Source: JARLFX01 sp036404255 (GTDB taxonomy: Bacteria > Acidobacteriota > Terriglobia > Terriglobales > Acidobacteriaceae). Taken from it: a stretch of DNA of 21,274 nucleotides. The translations under genes and the position numbers were made by a program. The notes below the pieces were generated by a model. The model was not told the origin of the DNA, searched no databases, and saw nothing but the letters and a program-made list of their open reading frames with translations. The DNA lies in contig DASWOP010000083.1 in assembly GCA_036404255.1 (NCBI GenBank), positions 1 to 21,274 of the forward strand, given 5' to 3'. Of the stretch, positions 1 through 8,640 are shown in pieces; position 1 is the first letter of the stretch; every line of letters starts with the position of its first letter.

Positions 1-361
1 ATCTGGTCCGCTCCGGGCAGTAGTATGTCCAAAAACGCAAAATCTCTGCGTTTTCAGAGCCCATAACCCACAACTACCCCGTCCCTCACGCCAAAATACA
101 CCCAATTGAAGCCAGCAGGTACTTGATCAGACCTTCCCTAAAAGTGTATTTTGCCGTGTCTCTTATAAATGCTGGGAATGACCAAACGGGGAACATCGCT
201 TCTGGAATAGCTTTGGGCGACCGCTGTAAGCGTATGGGTTCATGCGTAAACATTTCCACAGCGTGCGTTGAGACAGGCGGTCTTCACAGGGCGGGGCACT
301 GCTGCTATGTTTGCACTATGCACCGCGTGCGATCACAACGAGATGCCGAGAAAAGAGGGCC
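1..361. other. Gene-free leader upstream of rpoN
   Basis: I see no convincing gene in this stretch. The reading frames that cross it have no recognisable protein family. An 8-bp inverted repeat with a 7-nt loop lies at 32-39 and 47-54 (AAAACGCA / TGCGTTTT). It could be the weak terminator of a gene left of the window. A poor sigma-70-like match (TTGATC at 123-128 and TATTTT at 147-152, 18 bp apart) could drive rpoN. In many bacteria lptB sits immediately upstream of rpoN, but no such coding sequence is seen here. Confidence 0.4.
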
Positions 362-2059
362 ATGCTGCTTCAGCCAAAGCTGAATCTGCGCGTTGGACAG
401 CGTCAGGTGCTTACGCCAGGGCTGGTGCAGATGGTCAGTGTGCTGGCCCTGAACAAACTCGAGCTGAAGGAGATGATCAACGCCGAAATCGTTGAGAATC
501 CTGTGCTCGAGGAGGTGGATGAGTCCGTCGCGCCGCTGGAAGAGACAGCGCAGCGCGAGAGTGCGATGGAGCGGTCTGCCGAAGAGAAGGTGGCGGACTC
601 GGAACGTGGTGAAGAGAAAGATCCCTTCGACGAAGTGGATTTTGGCAGCTACTTCCAAGATTATCTTGACCCCGGATATCGCACGGGCAGCAGCTTTGAA
701 GACCTCGATAAGCCATCGTTTGAGAATTTTCTGTCCCAGCCGGGGACTCTGAGCGGCCATCTGCTGTGGCAGATCGGTTCGCTTGTGCTGACCCCGGAGG
801 TACGGACGGCGGCGGAGATCATCGTCGGCAACCTGAATGATGATGGCTACCTGAACTGCACGGACGAAGAGCTGGCGGAGCTGTTGCGGGGGGATGAGGG
901 CGCGGCTGGGTTGCGTGTCTCTGCCGTGCGGGCGCAGCAGGCCGTGCAGGAGGCGCTGACGGTTGTGCAGAATCTGGACCCCGCCGGGGTGGCGGCGCGC
1001 GATCTGCGCGAGTGCCTGCTCATCCAGATCCGTGCGCAGCGGCAGGAAGCGCGCATTGTGCTGGCGCGGCTGCAGGTTGCGAAGAAGCGGGCAAAGCGCG
1101 CGGCGGAAGATTCGGAATCCACAGGCGGCGCAGTTGCAATGGATGGCGATGCGGTGCTATTGTCCAACTCCCCGGCTTCCACGGAAGCGGAGAGCGATGA
1201 CGCTCCCGATCCAGCGGAGACGGCAGGGCAACGAAGGCCGGAGCACGAGATGGACACGTTCGCGACTGCCGAAGAGATTGTGCTGCACCACCTGCCGCTG
1301 CTGCAGCGCAAGGATATGCGCGAGCTGGGCAAGGCCTGCAGACGGACACCGGAGCAGGCGCAGAGCGCGGTGGCGTACATCCGCACACTGGACCCACGCC
1401 CCGGCCAACGCTACAACGCCAGCGAAGCACGGCTGATCGAGCCGGATGTTGCCTTTGTGAAGCGCGGCGACGAGTACGCCGTGGTGATGAACGAGGATGA
1501 TCTGCCCACGCTTCACCTGAACTCCGGCTACCGGCGCATGCTGCGGCAGAAAGGTACGGAGAAGGAAGTCCGCGAATACGTGAAGGAGCGCTACCGCTCC
1601 GCGATCCAGTTGCTGCGGAATATCGAGCAGCGCAAAAACACCATTGTGCGCACCTGCGAGGCGATTGTGAAGCGGCAGAGGGATTTTCTGGAGCGCGGCG
1701 TGGAAGGTCTGCGGCCCATGATGATCAAGGATGTGGCGGAAGAGATTGGCGTGCATCCATCGACTGTGAGCCGCGCCGTGGCGAATAAATATGTGCACAC
1801 GTCGCAGGGTGTCTATGAGTTGAGGTTCTTCTTCTCCGAGGGCGGCAGCGGACAGGAGGGTGAAGGAACGCCCCTGGTGCTGCTGAAGCGCAAGGTGAAG
1901 AAGCTGATCGAAGAGGAAGACCCACGGCGGCCGCTGACGGACGACCATATCGCGGCGGCGCTGGCTCTGCAGGGCATCCAGGTAACGCGGCGGACAGTTG
2001 CAAAATACCGCGAAGATATGCAGATTGCAAGTACACATCAAAGGAGAGTGCGCGTCTAA
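362..2059 (+). CDS. rpoN: RNA polymerase sigma-54 factor RpoN
   Basis: Sigma-54 directs core RNA polymerase to -24/-12 promoters and needs an AAA+ enhancer-binding protein to open DNA. The N-terminal activator-interacting region is clear (LQPKLNLR through QRQVLTPGLVQMV and LALNKLELKEMI). An acidic region II and the core-binding domain follow. A helix-turn-helix lies near residues 455-475 (VHPSTVSRAV at 464-473), and the RpoN box TRRTVAKYRE at 542-551. I chose ATG 362, which follows GAGGG at 355-359, because homologues begin at MLLQPKL. A TTG 51 bp upstream would add 17 residues that match nothing. The product is 565 residues, longer than the 477 of E. coli, partly because of a low-complexity acidic/alanine-rich insert at about residues 240-298 inside the core-binding domain. 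hpf follows after 92 bp. The family call is secure. Confidence 0.96.
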   Translation: MLLQPKLNLRVGQRQVLTPGLVQMVSVLALNKLELKEMINAEIVENPVLEEVDESVAPLEETAQRESAMERSAEEKVADSERGEEKDPFDEVDFGSYFQDYLDPGYRTGSSFEDLDKPSFENFLSQPGTLSGHLLWQIGSLVLTPEVRTAAEIIVGNLNDDGYLNCTDEELAELLRGDEGAAGLRVSAVRAQQAVQEALTVVQNLDPAGVAARDLRECLLIQIRAQRQEARIVLARLQVAKKRAKRAAEDSESTGGAVAMDGDAVLLSNSPASTEAESDDAPDPAETAGQRRPEHEMDTFATAEEIVLHHLPLLQRKDMRELGKACRRTPEQAQSAVAYIRTLDPRPGQRYNASEARLIEPDVAFVKRGDEYAVVMNEDDLPTLHLNSGYRRMLRQKGTEKEVREYVKERYRSAIQLLRNIEQRKNTIVRTCEAIVKRQRDFLERGVEGLRPMMIKDVAEEIGVHPSTVSRAVANKYVHTSQGVYELRFFFSEGGSGQEGEGTPLVLLKRKVKKLIEEEDPRRPLTDDHIAAALALQGIQVTRRTVAKYREDMQIASTHQRRVRV

Positions 2060-2139
2060 ATAGAAGCGAGGGAGGGGTTCAGAAGAGAACGGAAAAGTAC
2101 ACGTCAGCAGATCGAATATTCCAATTTACCCGTAGCGAC

Positions 2140-2145
2140 GGAGGA
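2140..2145 (+). promoter_or_regulatory. Ribosome binding site of hpf
   Basis: GGAGGA, six bases before the ATG at 2152, is a near-perfect Shine-Dalgarno sequence and fixes the hpf start. Confidence 0.75.
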
Positions 2146-2151
2146 AACACG

Positions 2152-2493
2152 ATGCAGACTGAATACACCGGAAGACAGATGACCGTTACCCAAACACTAC
2201 GCGCACAGGCGGCAACCGGACTGGAACGAATCGAGCGGATCATTGGCCGCTCGGCCAAGGCCCACGTCGTACTCACAACCGATAAATACCGCCAGGTGGC
2301 CGAGATCAAGGTCAACTGGGGACAGCCGGAGATCGTCGGATGGGGCGAAGCGACAGTGATGGGGGCCGCGCTACAAACTGCTCTCGATAAGGCGGAAAAA
2401 CAGGCTTTGCGGCAGAAAGAAAAGGTAATTGGCCGTAAGCGCAATGCCAGGATCTCGAAGGACGATCTGCACGTGCAGGCTATCGCAATGTAA
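2152..2493 (+). CDS. hpf: Ribosome hibernation-promoting factor, short form (HPF/YfiA family)
   Basis: HPF binds the 30S decoding region in slow-growing cells and helps inactivate ribosomes as 100S dimers. The 113-residue product fits the short HPF class. It has the family's beta-alpha-beta-beta-beta-alpha layout: an N-terminal strand and helix (TVTQTLRAQAATGLERIERI), strands around AHVVLTTDKYRQVAEIKVNW, and a basic C-terminal helix (ALDKAEKQALRQKEKVIGRKR). It lacks the extra C-terminal dimerisation domain of long HPF. Its place directly behind rpoN is the classic arrangement (yhbH in E. coli). It probably shares the rpoN transcript, which ends at the hairpin just downstream. Confidence 0.9.
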   Translation: MQTEYTGRQMTVTQTLRAQAATGLERIERIIGRSAKAHVVLTTDKYRQVAEIKVNWGQPEIVGWGEATVMGAALQTALDKAEKQALRQKEKVIGRKRNARISKDDLHVQAIAM

Positions 2494-2498
2494 GAAAT

Positions 2499-2541
2499 AC
2501 CGCCTCATCTCCACATTTAGGGGTAGGAGATGGGGCGGTTT
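2499..2541 (+). terminator. Intrinsic terminator after hpf
   Basis: Inverted repeat ACCGCCTCATCTCC (2499-2512) and GGAGATGGGGCGGT (2526-2539) gives a 14-bp stem with one G-U wobble and a 13-nt loop, followed by a short T run. It starts six bases after the hpf stop codon. The hairpin is strong; the T run is short, so termination may be partial. Confidence 0.75.
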
Positions 2542-2654
2542 CATGAAATATTGTTTAGTGTCTGTACGCCTGAGCATTCCCCGCTCTGAAACCACGGCCT
2601 GTCAAGAAGCGGTCGCGGTGGTGGGCGTCGTTGTGGAACGGGTGCGTACGCACA

Positions 2655-4748
2655 ATGAGTGATGCGTCTGGATATACTGAAAAAACCCCTGAAACTATGC
2701 GTGATTTGCCGGTGGAAGCCTGCGGTGTGCTGGAGCAATTACCTTGCTTCGCGCTGATCCGGCAGGAAGACAATTTTATTTATGTGAATGCAGCCACCCG
2801 TGCCGCTTGCGGCCTGGGGCGCGGGCAGACTGTACTGGCAGATACCATCCTGCTGGGCACGCCGGGGCAGAACAACGCGCAACCCATTGACGCCGAGCAC
2901 CCGTCGAGTGCAGAGGCGCTGCCAAATAGCTTTGACTGCATCCTGCTGACCGAGGACGGCCAACCCCGCAATGTGACGGGGATCAGCAGCCCGATCCTGT
3001 TTGACGGGAAGCCCGCCAGCCTGGTGATCGCCATTGAGCGGAAGACGGGGCTGTACGACGATCTGCGCGGCCACGGAACATTTCTGGAGGAGCTGCTGGA
3101 CTCCGCACCGGAGGCGCTGGCGATTATCCACCGGCGGCGAGTGCTGCATGTGAACCACGAGTTCACCCGGCTCTTCGGTTACACCATGCAGGAGGCGCTG
3201 GGCAAGAATCTGGATGACCTGGTAGTGCCGCCGGGGCGTGAGAAGGAGCCGTCCTCGCTGATGGATAGCGTGGGACGAAATCAGCGCTCGTATCTGGAGA
3301 CGGTGCGGCGCACCAAGTCCGGCGACCTGGTGGATGTATCGGTGCTGATGGCGCCGGTGCGGATTGCGGGCGACGACGTGGGGCATTTTGTGAGCTACCG
3401 CGACATCCGCATGCAGAAGAAGGTGGAGGCTGAGTTGCAGCACTCTGCCCTGCACGATTCGCTGACTGGGCTGGCCAACCGCGTTCTGTTCCACGAGCGG
3501 CTGCAGCTGGTGATACAGGAGAAGCGCAGTCCCGAGAGCAACTTTGCGATCATGTTTCTGGATTTAGACCAGTTTAAGCAGGTAAACGATACCCAGGGCC
3601 ACGCCAATGGGGACACCCTGCTGCTGAAGATCACGGAGCGGCTGCAGATGTGTCTGCGCCCGCACGATATTGTGGCCCGCTTTGGCGGGGATGAGTTTGC
3701 CATCCTGCTGGACCGGGTGCAGGCGCCCGGCGATACGGTGCGCGTGGCGAACCGCATCCAGAGCGCGGTGTGCGAGCCCATCGACCTGGGTGGCATCGAG
3801 GTGCTGGTGTCAGCCAGCATCGGCATCGTGCTGGGTTCGCCGGAGTATGTGAGCGCGGAGCAGATCATGCGCGATGCGGACTTCGCCATGTACCGCGCGA
3901 AGGCGAATGGCAAGGCCCGCCACGAGATATTCGACAACACCATGATGGCGCGCCACACGGTGCAGAAAGAGCTGGAGACGCAGCTGCGCGACGCGGTGGA
4001 GCAGGGCCAGTTCGAGGTCTGGTATCAGCCGGTCTATCGCATCGCTTCCGGAGATATTGACAGCTTCGAGGCGTTGCTGCGGTGGAGGCATCCGACGCGC
4101 GGCCTGGTTCCTGTGGGCGAATTTCTGAAGATGGCGGAAGAGACAGGAATGATCCTGCCGATGGGAACGCTTTCGCTGGAAGAGGCGTGCCGTCAGATGA
4201 AGCGCTGGAACCGCAAGTTTCCCAAGGTACAGACCAGCATCAGCGTGAATATCTCGCCGCGGCAGTTTAGCCAGCCGAACTTGCCCGATATCGTTGCAGA
4301 GGTGCTGCGCGATGTGGACCTGCCGGCTCAGTCTCTGCGGCTGGAGATTACGGAGTCTTCCATCACGCTGGACCCGGTTGCGGCGGAGAAGCATCTGCAG
4401 CGGCTGAACGATATGGGGGTGCGGGTGGCGCTGGACAACTTCGGCGCTGGGCTGGCTTCCATGACGAACCTGCTGCGGCTGCCGTTTGGGCTGCTGAAGC
4501 TGGACCGCCGGCTGACCAGCGTGCTGCCGGCGCGCGGCACGCAGGGAGCGCTGATTGAGACGATCTTCGGGCTGGGCAAGTCATTGCATATCCGCATGCA
4601 GGCCGACGGAGTGGAGACCATGCCGCAGTTGCAGGAGCTGGAACGGTTTGGCTGCGAACTGGCGCAGGGATATCTCTTCTCGCCCGCGCTGACGGCGGAG
4701 CAGGCAGAGGCGGCGCTGGTCCGCACGCAGTGGACGCTGCCTGCATAA
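2655..4748 (+). CDS. PAS-PAS-GGDEF-EAL cyclic-di-GMP signalling protein
   Basis: This is a cytosolic c-di-GMP enzyme or sensor of 697 residues with no membrane segments. The order is a divergent PAS (about 20-115), a clearer PAS (about 140-258), GGDEF (about 262-425) and EAL (about 440-690). The cyclase active site is intact (GGDEF at 344-348). The product-inhibition site RxxD is present as RPHD at 335-338, five residues upstream. In the EAL domain E472 (EALLRW), N532 (VNIS), E564/E567 (LEITES), K615 and the QGY motif are present. The usual DDFGTG is DNFGAG (D594, N595), and the usual AEGVET is ADGVET (D651), so phosphodiesterase activity may be weak or lost. Net cyclase activity is therefore inferred. 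I chose ATG 2655. A TTG at 2631 in frame is possible, and neither has a good ribosome site. rapZ follows 35 bp later. Confidence 0.92.
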   Translation: MSDASGYTEKTPETMRDLPVEACGVLEQLPCFALIRQEDNFIYVNAATRAACGLGRGQTVLADTILLGTPGQNNAQPIDAEHPSSAEALPNSFDCILLTEDGQPRNVTGISSPILFDGKPASLVIAIERKTGLYDDLRGHGTFLEELLDSAPEALAIIHRRRVLHVNHEFTRLFGYTMQEALGKNLDDLVVPPGREKEPSSLMDSVGRNQRSYLETVRRTKSGDLVDVSVLMAPVRIAGDDVGHFVSYRDIRMQKKVEAELQHSALHDSLTGLANRVLFHERLQLVIQEKRSPESNFAIMFLDLDQFKQVNDTQGHANGDTLLLKITERLQMCLRPHDIVARFGGDEFAILLDRVQAPGDTVRVANRIQSAVCEPIDLGGIEVLVSASIGIVLGSPEYVSAEQIMRDADFAMYRAKANGKARHEIFDNTMMARHTVQKELETQLRDAVEQGQFEVWYQPVYRIASGDIDSFEALLRWRHPTRGLVPVGEFLKMAEETGMILPMGTLSLEEACRQMKRWNRKFPKVQTSISVNISPRQFSQPNLPDIVAEVLRDVDLPAQSLRLEITESSITLDPVAAEKHLQRLNDMGVRVALDNFGAGLASMTNLLRLPFGLLKLDRRLTSVLPARGTQGALIETIFGLGKSLHIRMQADGVETMPQLQELERFGCELAQGYLFSPALTAEQAEAALVRTQWTLPA

Positions 4749-4783
4749 CAAAGATGCCACGGCATGGTGCTAGGATTGTCGGC

Positions 4784-5773
4784 ATGGCGGGTGGATCAAA
4801 AGTAAAGCGAGCAGGGGCGGCGGGCAGCAAGGCTGGCGCGAAGGTGCGTGCGTCGAAAGCGCCTGCCGCGAAGGCGGTTGCGGCGGAGCGCGGCAAGCGC
4901 AAGGCTGACCGCAGAGACAAGCGCGAACTCATCATCATCACCGGCATGTCCGGGTCGGGAAAGCTCTCGTCGCTGAAGGCGTTTGAGGATCTCGGCTACT
5001 ATGCGGTGGATAATCTGCCGATTGAGCTGATTCCGCAGTTCGCGGACCTGATTCTGCAATCGGATGAGATCACCCGGGCCGCTCTGGTGGTGGACGTGCG
5101 CGAAAGTAGCCGTCTCGACCGTTTCCCCGGCGTGGTGAAGACGCTGCGCGCGCGGATGAACGTGCTTGTGATCTTTCTGGAGGCGTCGGACGATGTGCTG
5201 GTGCGGCGCTTCTCGGAGACGCGGCGTCCGCATCCGATTGGCCGCGACGAATCGATCTCGCTGGCGATTGCGGCGGAGCGGCATCTGCTGGACCCCGTGC
5301 GCAATGTCGCCGACGTGATCCTGGATACGTCGAAGTTCAACGTGCATGAGCTGCGCGCGCATGTGAACGCCCAGTTCCATCGCGGCGACAAAGAGAAGAC
5401 CATGCTGCTCTCCTCCATGAGCTTCGGCTTCAAGAACGGCATTCCCACGGATGCCGACCTGGTCTTCGACGTGCGTTTCCTGCCGAACCCGCACTTTGTG
5501 CCGGAGTTCCGCAAACTCACCGGGCGCGACCCCAAGGTGGCGGCGTATGTAATGAGCTTTCCGCAGGCGAAAGAGTTTTTGCAGAAGACGGAAGACCTGC
5601 TGCTGTTCCTGCTGCCGCACTACATCACCGAGGGCAAGAGCTACCTGACGATTGCGTTCGGATGCACCGGCGGGCAGCACCGGTCGGTCTTCATCGCGGA
5701 AGAGATTCAGCGTCGGCTGGAGAAGCGGGGCTACCGGGTGAAAGTGTCGCACCGGGATATGCCGCGATCCTAA
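4784..5773 (+). CDS. rapZ: RapZ (YvcJ/YhbJ) family nucleotide-binding protein
   Basis: In E. coli RapZ senses glucosamine-6-phosphate and guides RNase E to the GlmZ small RNA, controlling cell-wall precursor synthesis. Homologues elsewhere bind ATP/GTP and their target is often unknown. Family signatures are strong: GYYAVDNLP after the P-loop, FVDVRFLPNP-type sequence (FDVRFLPNPHFVPEFR), and the C-terminal GCTGGQHRSVFIAEEI starting at residue 293. The P-loop GMSGSGKLS at 54-62 has Leu61 where Walker A motifs carry Ser/Thr. I chose ATG 4784, which has AGGA eight bases upstream. This leaves a basic Ala/Lys/Arg-rich leader of about 45 residues not found in the 284-residue E. coli protein. Earlier ATGs at 4754 and 4730 would only lengthen this leader. 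Its membership of the rpoN-hpf neighbourhood is conserved. Confidence 0.9.
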   Translation: MAGGSKVKRAGAAGSKAGAKVRASKAPAAKAVAAERGKRKADRRDKRELIIITGMSGSGKLSSLKAFEDLGYYAVDNLPIELIPQFADLILQSDEITRAALVVDVRESSRLDRFPGVVKTLRARMNVLVIFLEASDDVLVRRFSETRRPHPIGRDESISLAIAAERHLLDPVRNVADVILDTSKFNVHELRAHVNAQFHRGDKEKTMLLSSMSFGFKNGIPTDADLVFDVRFLPNPHFVPEFRKLTGRDPKVAAYVMSFPQAKEFLQKTEDLLLFLLPHYITEGKSYLTIAFGCTGGQHRSVFIAEEIQRRLEKRGYRVKVSHRDMPRS

Positions 5774-5851
5774 ACTGAAGATGCACCCCAAAAGCGCGGT
5801 AAATCGCTAGAATGATGGGATGGTTAGAGTACACGGCGCGCGAGGGAAGGC

Positions 5852-7726
5852 ATGAGGCGGATCTGGCGGCTGCTTAAATACGTGCGCCCCTACGCGCTCT
5901 ATTCTTCGATGTCGGTCGTGCTGATGGCTGTCGTCGGTGCGCTGGCCGGATTCCGCATTCTGCTGATCAAGCCGATCTTTGACAAGGTACTGAAGCCCGA
6001 GGGCATCAACGAGAACATCCTGATGTTTACGCTGCCGCATACGCAGCGCACGGTGAATCTGCAATGGATGGTGCCACACCATTTTCATAATGCATGGACT
6101 GTGGTCGCCTATTTACTGATCATGTCCGCCGTGGTGAAGTCCATCTGCGATTACACGGGCACCTACCTCGTGAACTATGCAGGCTTCCGCATGATCACCG
6201 ATCTGCGCAACGATCTGTATAACTCGATCCTGCGGCGCTCGACGGCATTCTTTCAAAAGCACAGCACGGGCACGTTGCTCTCCACGCTGATCAACGACAT
6301 CGAGCGGGTGCAGACTGCGATGTCTACCGTGCTGACAGATTTTCTGCAGCAGTTCTTCACCTTCGTTTTCCTGCTGCTGGTTGCGATCCACTTTGGGCAC
6401 AAGCTGGCGTGGATTCTGTTGATCTTTGTGCCCGTGATCGTAAGCTCGGCGCGCCGCATTGGCCGGAGGGTGCGCACGACGACGCGCAGCGGCCAGGACA
6501 AGATGGCCGAGATCCAGAACATCCTGCATGAGGCCATCACCGGGCACGGCATTGTGAAGGCGTTCAGCATGGAAGCGTGGGAGTTGATGCGCTTTCGCAA
6601 GGCGGCGCGAAAACTGTTCCGTGCGAACCTGAAGTCGGTCAGTGTGCAGGCGATCAGTTCGCCGCTGATGGACCTGCTGGGCATGATCGCAATTGCCCTG
6701 CTTCTGCTGCTGGGGCGCACACAGATCCAGCGCGGGCAGATGACGCTGGGAGACTTTGTTGCCTTCCTGACCGCGGTGTTTACGCTGTATGATCCGGTGC
6801 GGAAGTTCGCGCTCTTCTACAACAGCTTTCAGCAGGCGCTGGGTGCGAGCGAGGGTATCTTCCGTTTTCTGGATGAGCAGGACGACGTGCGCGAGAAGCG
6901 CTGGGCTAAGGGCGTGCGCGGCTTCCGCGATCGTATCGTGTTTGACCACGTGGACTTCGATTACATGACGGAAGAAGGCCCCAAGCGCGTTCTGCACGAT
7001 ATCAACCTGACCGTGCAGCGTGGCGAGGTGCTGGCCATCGTGGGGCCGAGCGGCGGCGGCAAATCGACGCTGGTGAATCTGATCCCGCGCTTCTTCGACG
7101 TGAGCGGCGGACGCATCACCATCGACGGGCTTGACCTCCGCGATGTAAGCATCGATTCGCTGCGGCGGCAGATCGGCAAGGTAACGCAGGAGACGATCCT
7201 CTTCAACGACACCGTGCGCAACAACATCGCCTACGGCCAGCCGGAGATGGCCTTCAGCAAGGTGCAGAAGGCGGCGGAAATGGCGCTGGCGCACGAGTTC
7301 ATCCTGCGTATGCCCGAGGGCTACGACACCGTGATCGGCGAGAAGGGCGTACGGCTCTCTGGCGGCGAGCGCCAGCGGCTCGCCATCGCGCGCGCCATCC
7401 TCAAGAACGCGCCGATCCTTGTGCTGGATGAGGCGACCTCCGCGCTGGACACCGAGAGCGAGCAACTGGTGCAGGAGGCGCTCGCCAACCTGATGCAGGA
7501 CCGCACCGTCTTCGTGATTGCACATCGTCTCTCCACCGTGCGCAATGCCTCGCGTATTGCGGTGGTGGAGGGCGGGCGCATCACCGAGATCGGCACGCAC
7601 GACGAGCTGCTCGCGCAGTCGGGCACCTACCAGCGGCTCTACAACATGCAGTTCGGCGAGGGGCCGGACCATAATGAAGGCGGCATTGACCCAGCGATTA
7701 TGCTGGCGGTGAAGGAGATGTTTTGA
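5852..7726 (+). CDS. msbA: MsbA-like ABC exporter (fused permease and ATPase)
   Basis: This is a type IV (B-family) ABC half-transporter expected to work as a homodimer in the inner membrane, most likely flipping lipid A-core. The N-terminal half has about six hydrophobic segments (for example 20-40, 78-100, 150-200, 270-310). The C-terminal ATPase has Walker A GPSGGGKS at 398-405, the signature LSGGE at 502-506, Walker B ILVLDE at 522-527, and the H-loop in VIAHRLSTV. The length of 624 residues is slightly above E. coli MsbA (582). ATG 5852 follows GAGGGAAGG. The lipid A assignment rests on overall similarity plus nearby lipid A genes. Other substrates of the same fold (drugs, peptides, polysaccharide lipids) cannot be excluded. 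Its stop codon overlaps the start of yicC. Confidence 0.8.
   Translation: MRRIWRLLKYVRPYALYSSMSVVLMAVVGALAGFRILLIKPIFDKVLKPEGINENILMFTLPHTQRTVNLQWMVPHHFHNAWTVVAYLLIMSAVVKSICDYTGTYLVNYAGFRMITDLRNDLYNSILRRSTAFFQKHSTGTLLSTLINDIERVQTAMSTVLTDFLQQFFTFVFLLLVAIHFGHKLAWILLIFVPVIVSSARRIGRRVRTTTRSGQDKMAEIQNILHEAITGHGIVKAFSMEAWELMRFRKAARKLFRANLKSVSVQAISSPLMDLLGMIAIALLLLLGRTQIQRGQMTLGDFVAFLTAVFTLYDPVRKFALFYNSFQQALGASEGIFRFLDEQDDVREKRWAKGVRGFRDRIVFDHVDFDYMTEEGPKRVLHDINLTVQRGEVLAIVGPSGGGKSTLVNLIPRFFDVSGGRITIDGLDLRDVSIDSLRRQIGKVTQETILFNDTVRNNIAYGQPEMAFSKVQKAAEMALAHEFILRMPEGYDTVIGEKGVRLSGGERQRLAIARAILKNAPILVLDEATSALDTESEQLVQEALANLMQDRTVFVIAHRLSTVRNASRIAVVEGGRITEIGTHDELLAQSGTYQRLYNMQFGEGPDHNEGGIDPAIMLAVKEMF
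7711..7716 (+). promoter_or_regulatory. Ribosome binding site that selects the TTG start of yicC
   Basis: GAAGGAG-type sequence lies inside the end of the exporter gene, about six bases before TTG 7723. Start and preceding stop overlap as TTGA, a layout typical of translational coupling. Confidence 0.65.
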
Positions 7727-8637
7727 GCACGGCCTATTCGATGACAGGATTCGCCCGCGTGACGGGCACGGCAAACGATCAACTTGGATTCACGCTCACA
7801 CTGAAGAGCATCAACCACCGTTTTCTCGATCTGCAGATGCGTCTGCCGGGGAACTGCGACGCGCTGGAGATGCAGCTTCGCAAGCTGCTGAAGGAGCGCC
7901 TGCATCGCGGACACGTAGACGTTACGGTGCAGCTCGACCGCCAGGCGAAGTCGGAGATGCAACTGAATCTTCCGTTGGTTGCAGCGTATGTGAAGGCGGC
8001 GCGGGATGCGGCCCAGGAGCTTGGGCTGAATGATGATGTGGGAGCAAGCGCTGTGCTGCGCATCCCCGGCGTGCTCACGGCAGAGACGAACTCCGGCGCG
8101 GAAGAGATGCAGGTGGTGGAGCAGGCAGTGCTAGCGCAGGCAGACGCTGCGATCGACCAACTCAACACCATGCGAGCGGCAGAGGGCGCTGCTCTGGTGG
8201 CGGAGATGACGGCGGGCATGCACCGCATCGCAGCGGACGCCGATGAAGTGGCCGGGCTGCGCGGCGATGTGCGGCAGGCGTACTTTGTGCGCATGCAGGA
8301 GCGCATCACCGAGCTGCTGCAGGCTGGCGGCGTGCAGGAGATGACGCAGCAGCGCATCCTAGAAGAGGCCGCGGTGCTGGCCGAGCGCAGCGATGTCGAG
8401 GAAGAGATCGTCCGCCTGCGCACGCATGTGCAACACTTCATCGACTTGATGGCCTCGGGCGGCGAGCTCGGCAAGAAACTGGATTTTCTGTTGCAGGAGT
8501 TGAATCGCGAAGCAAACACCTTGCTCTCCAAGACCAGCGGCGCCATGACCGGCAACGGCCTACGCATCACCGAACTCGGGCTGGCGATCAAGAGCGAGAT
8601 CGAAAAGGTTCGCGAGCAAGTACAGAACATGGAGTAG
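7723..8637 (+). CDS. yicC: YicC family endoribonuclease
   Basis: The YicC family (YicC-like N-terminal domain and DUF1732 C-terminal domain) comprises metal-dependent endoribonucleases implicated in RNA turnover. The hallmark N-terminus SMTGFARV is at residues 6-13, followed by LTLKSINHRFLDLQMRLP. The C-terminus has the conserved ERSDVEEEIVRLRTHVQHF and a segment ending in GKKLDFLLQELNREANTL, followed by the SEIEKVREQVQNME tail. The 304-residue length is normal. I prefer TTG 7723 because of the well-placed ribosome site and the four-base overlap with the exporter stop. ATG 7741 is the alternative and would start directly at MTGF. yicC before gmk and rpoZ is a widespread order, but here 395 bp of repeats separate it from gmk. 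Confidence 0.93.
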   Translation: MSTAYSMTGFARVTGTANDQLGFTLTLKSINHRFLDLQMRLPGNCDALEMQLRKLLKERLHRGHVDVTVQLDRQAKSEMQLNLPLVAAYVKAARDAAQELGLNDDVGASAVLRIPGVLTAETNSGAEEMQVVEQAVLAQADAAIDQLNTMRAAEGAALVAEMTAGMHRIAADADEVAGLRGDVRQAYFVRMQERITELLQAGGVQEMTQQRILEEAAVLAERSDVEEEIVRLRTHVQHFIDLMASGGELGKKLDFLLQELNREANTLLSKTSGAMTGNGLRITELGLAIKSEIEKVREQVQNME

Positions 8638-8640
8638 CAG

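Noticed and set aside
123..383. Small open frames upstream of and overlapping the rpoN start
   Set aside because: They overlap the conserved RpoN N-terminus in other frames, have no ribosome site and resemble no family.
6113..7774. Open frame of 553 codons antisense to the ABC exporter
   Set aside because: Same GC-bias artefact; the plus strand holds every ABC transporter motif and no domain is seen in the antisense product.
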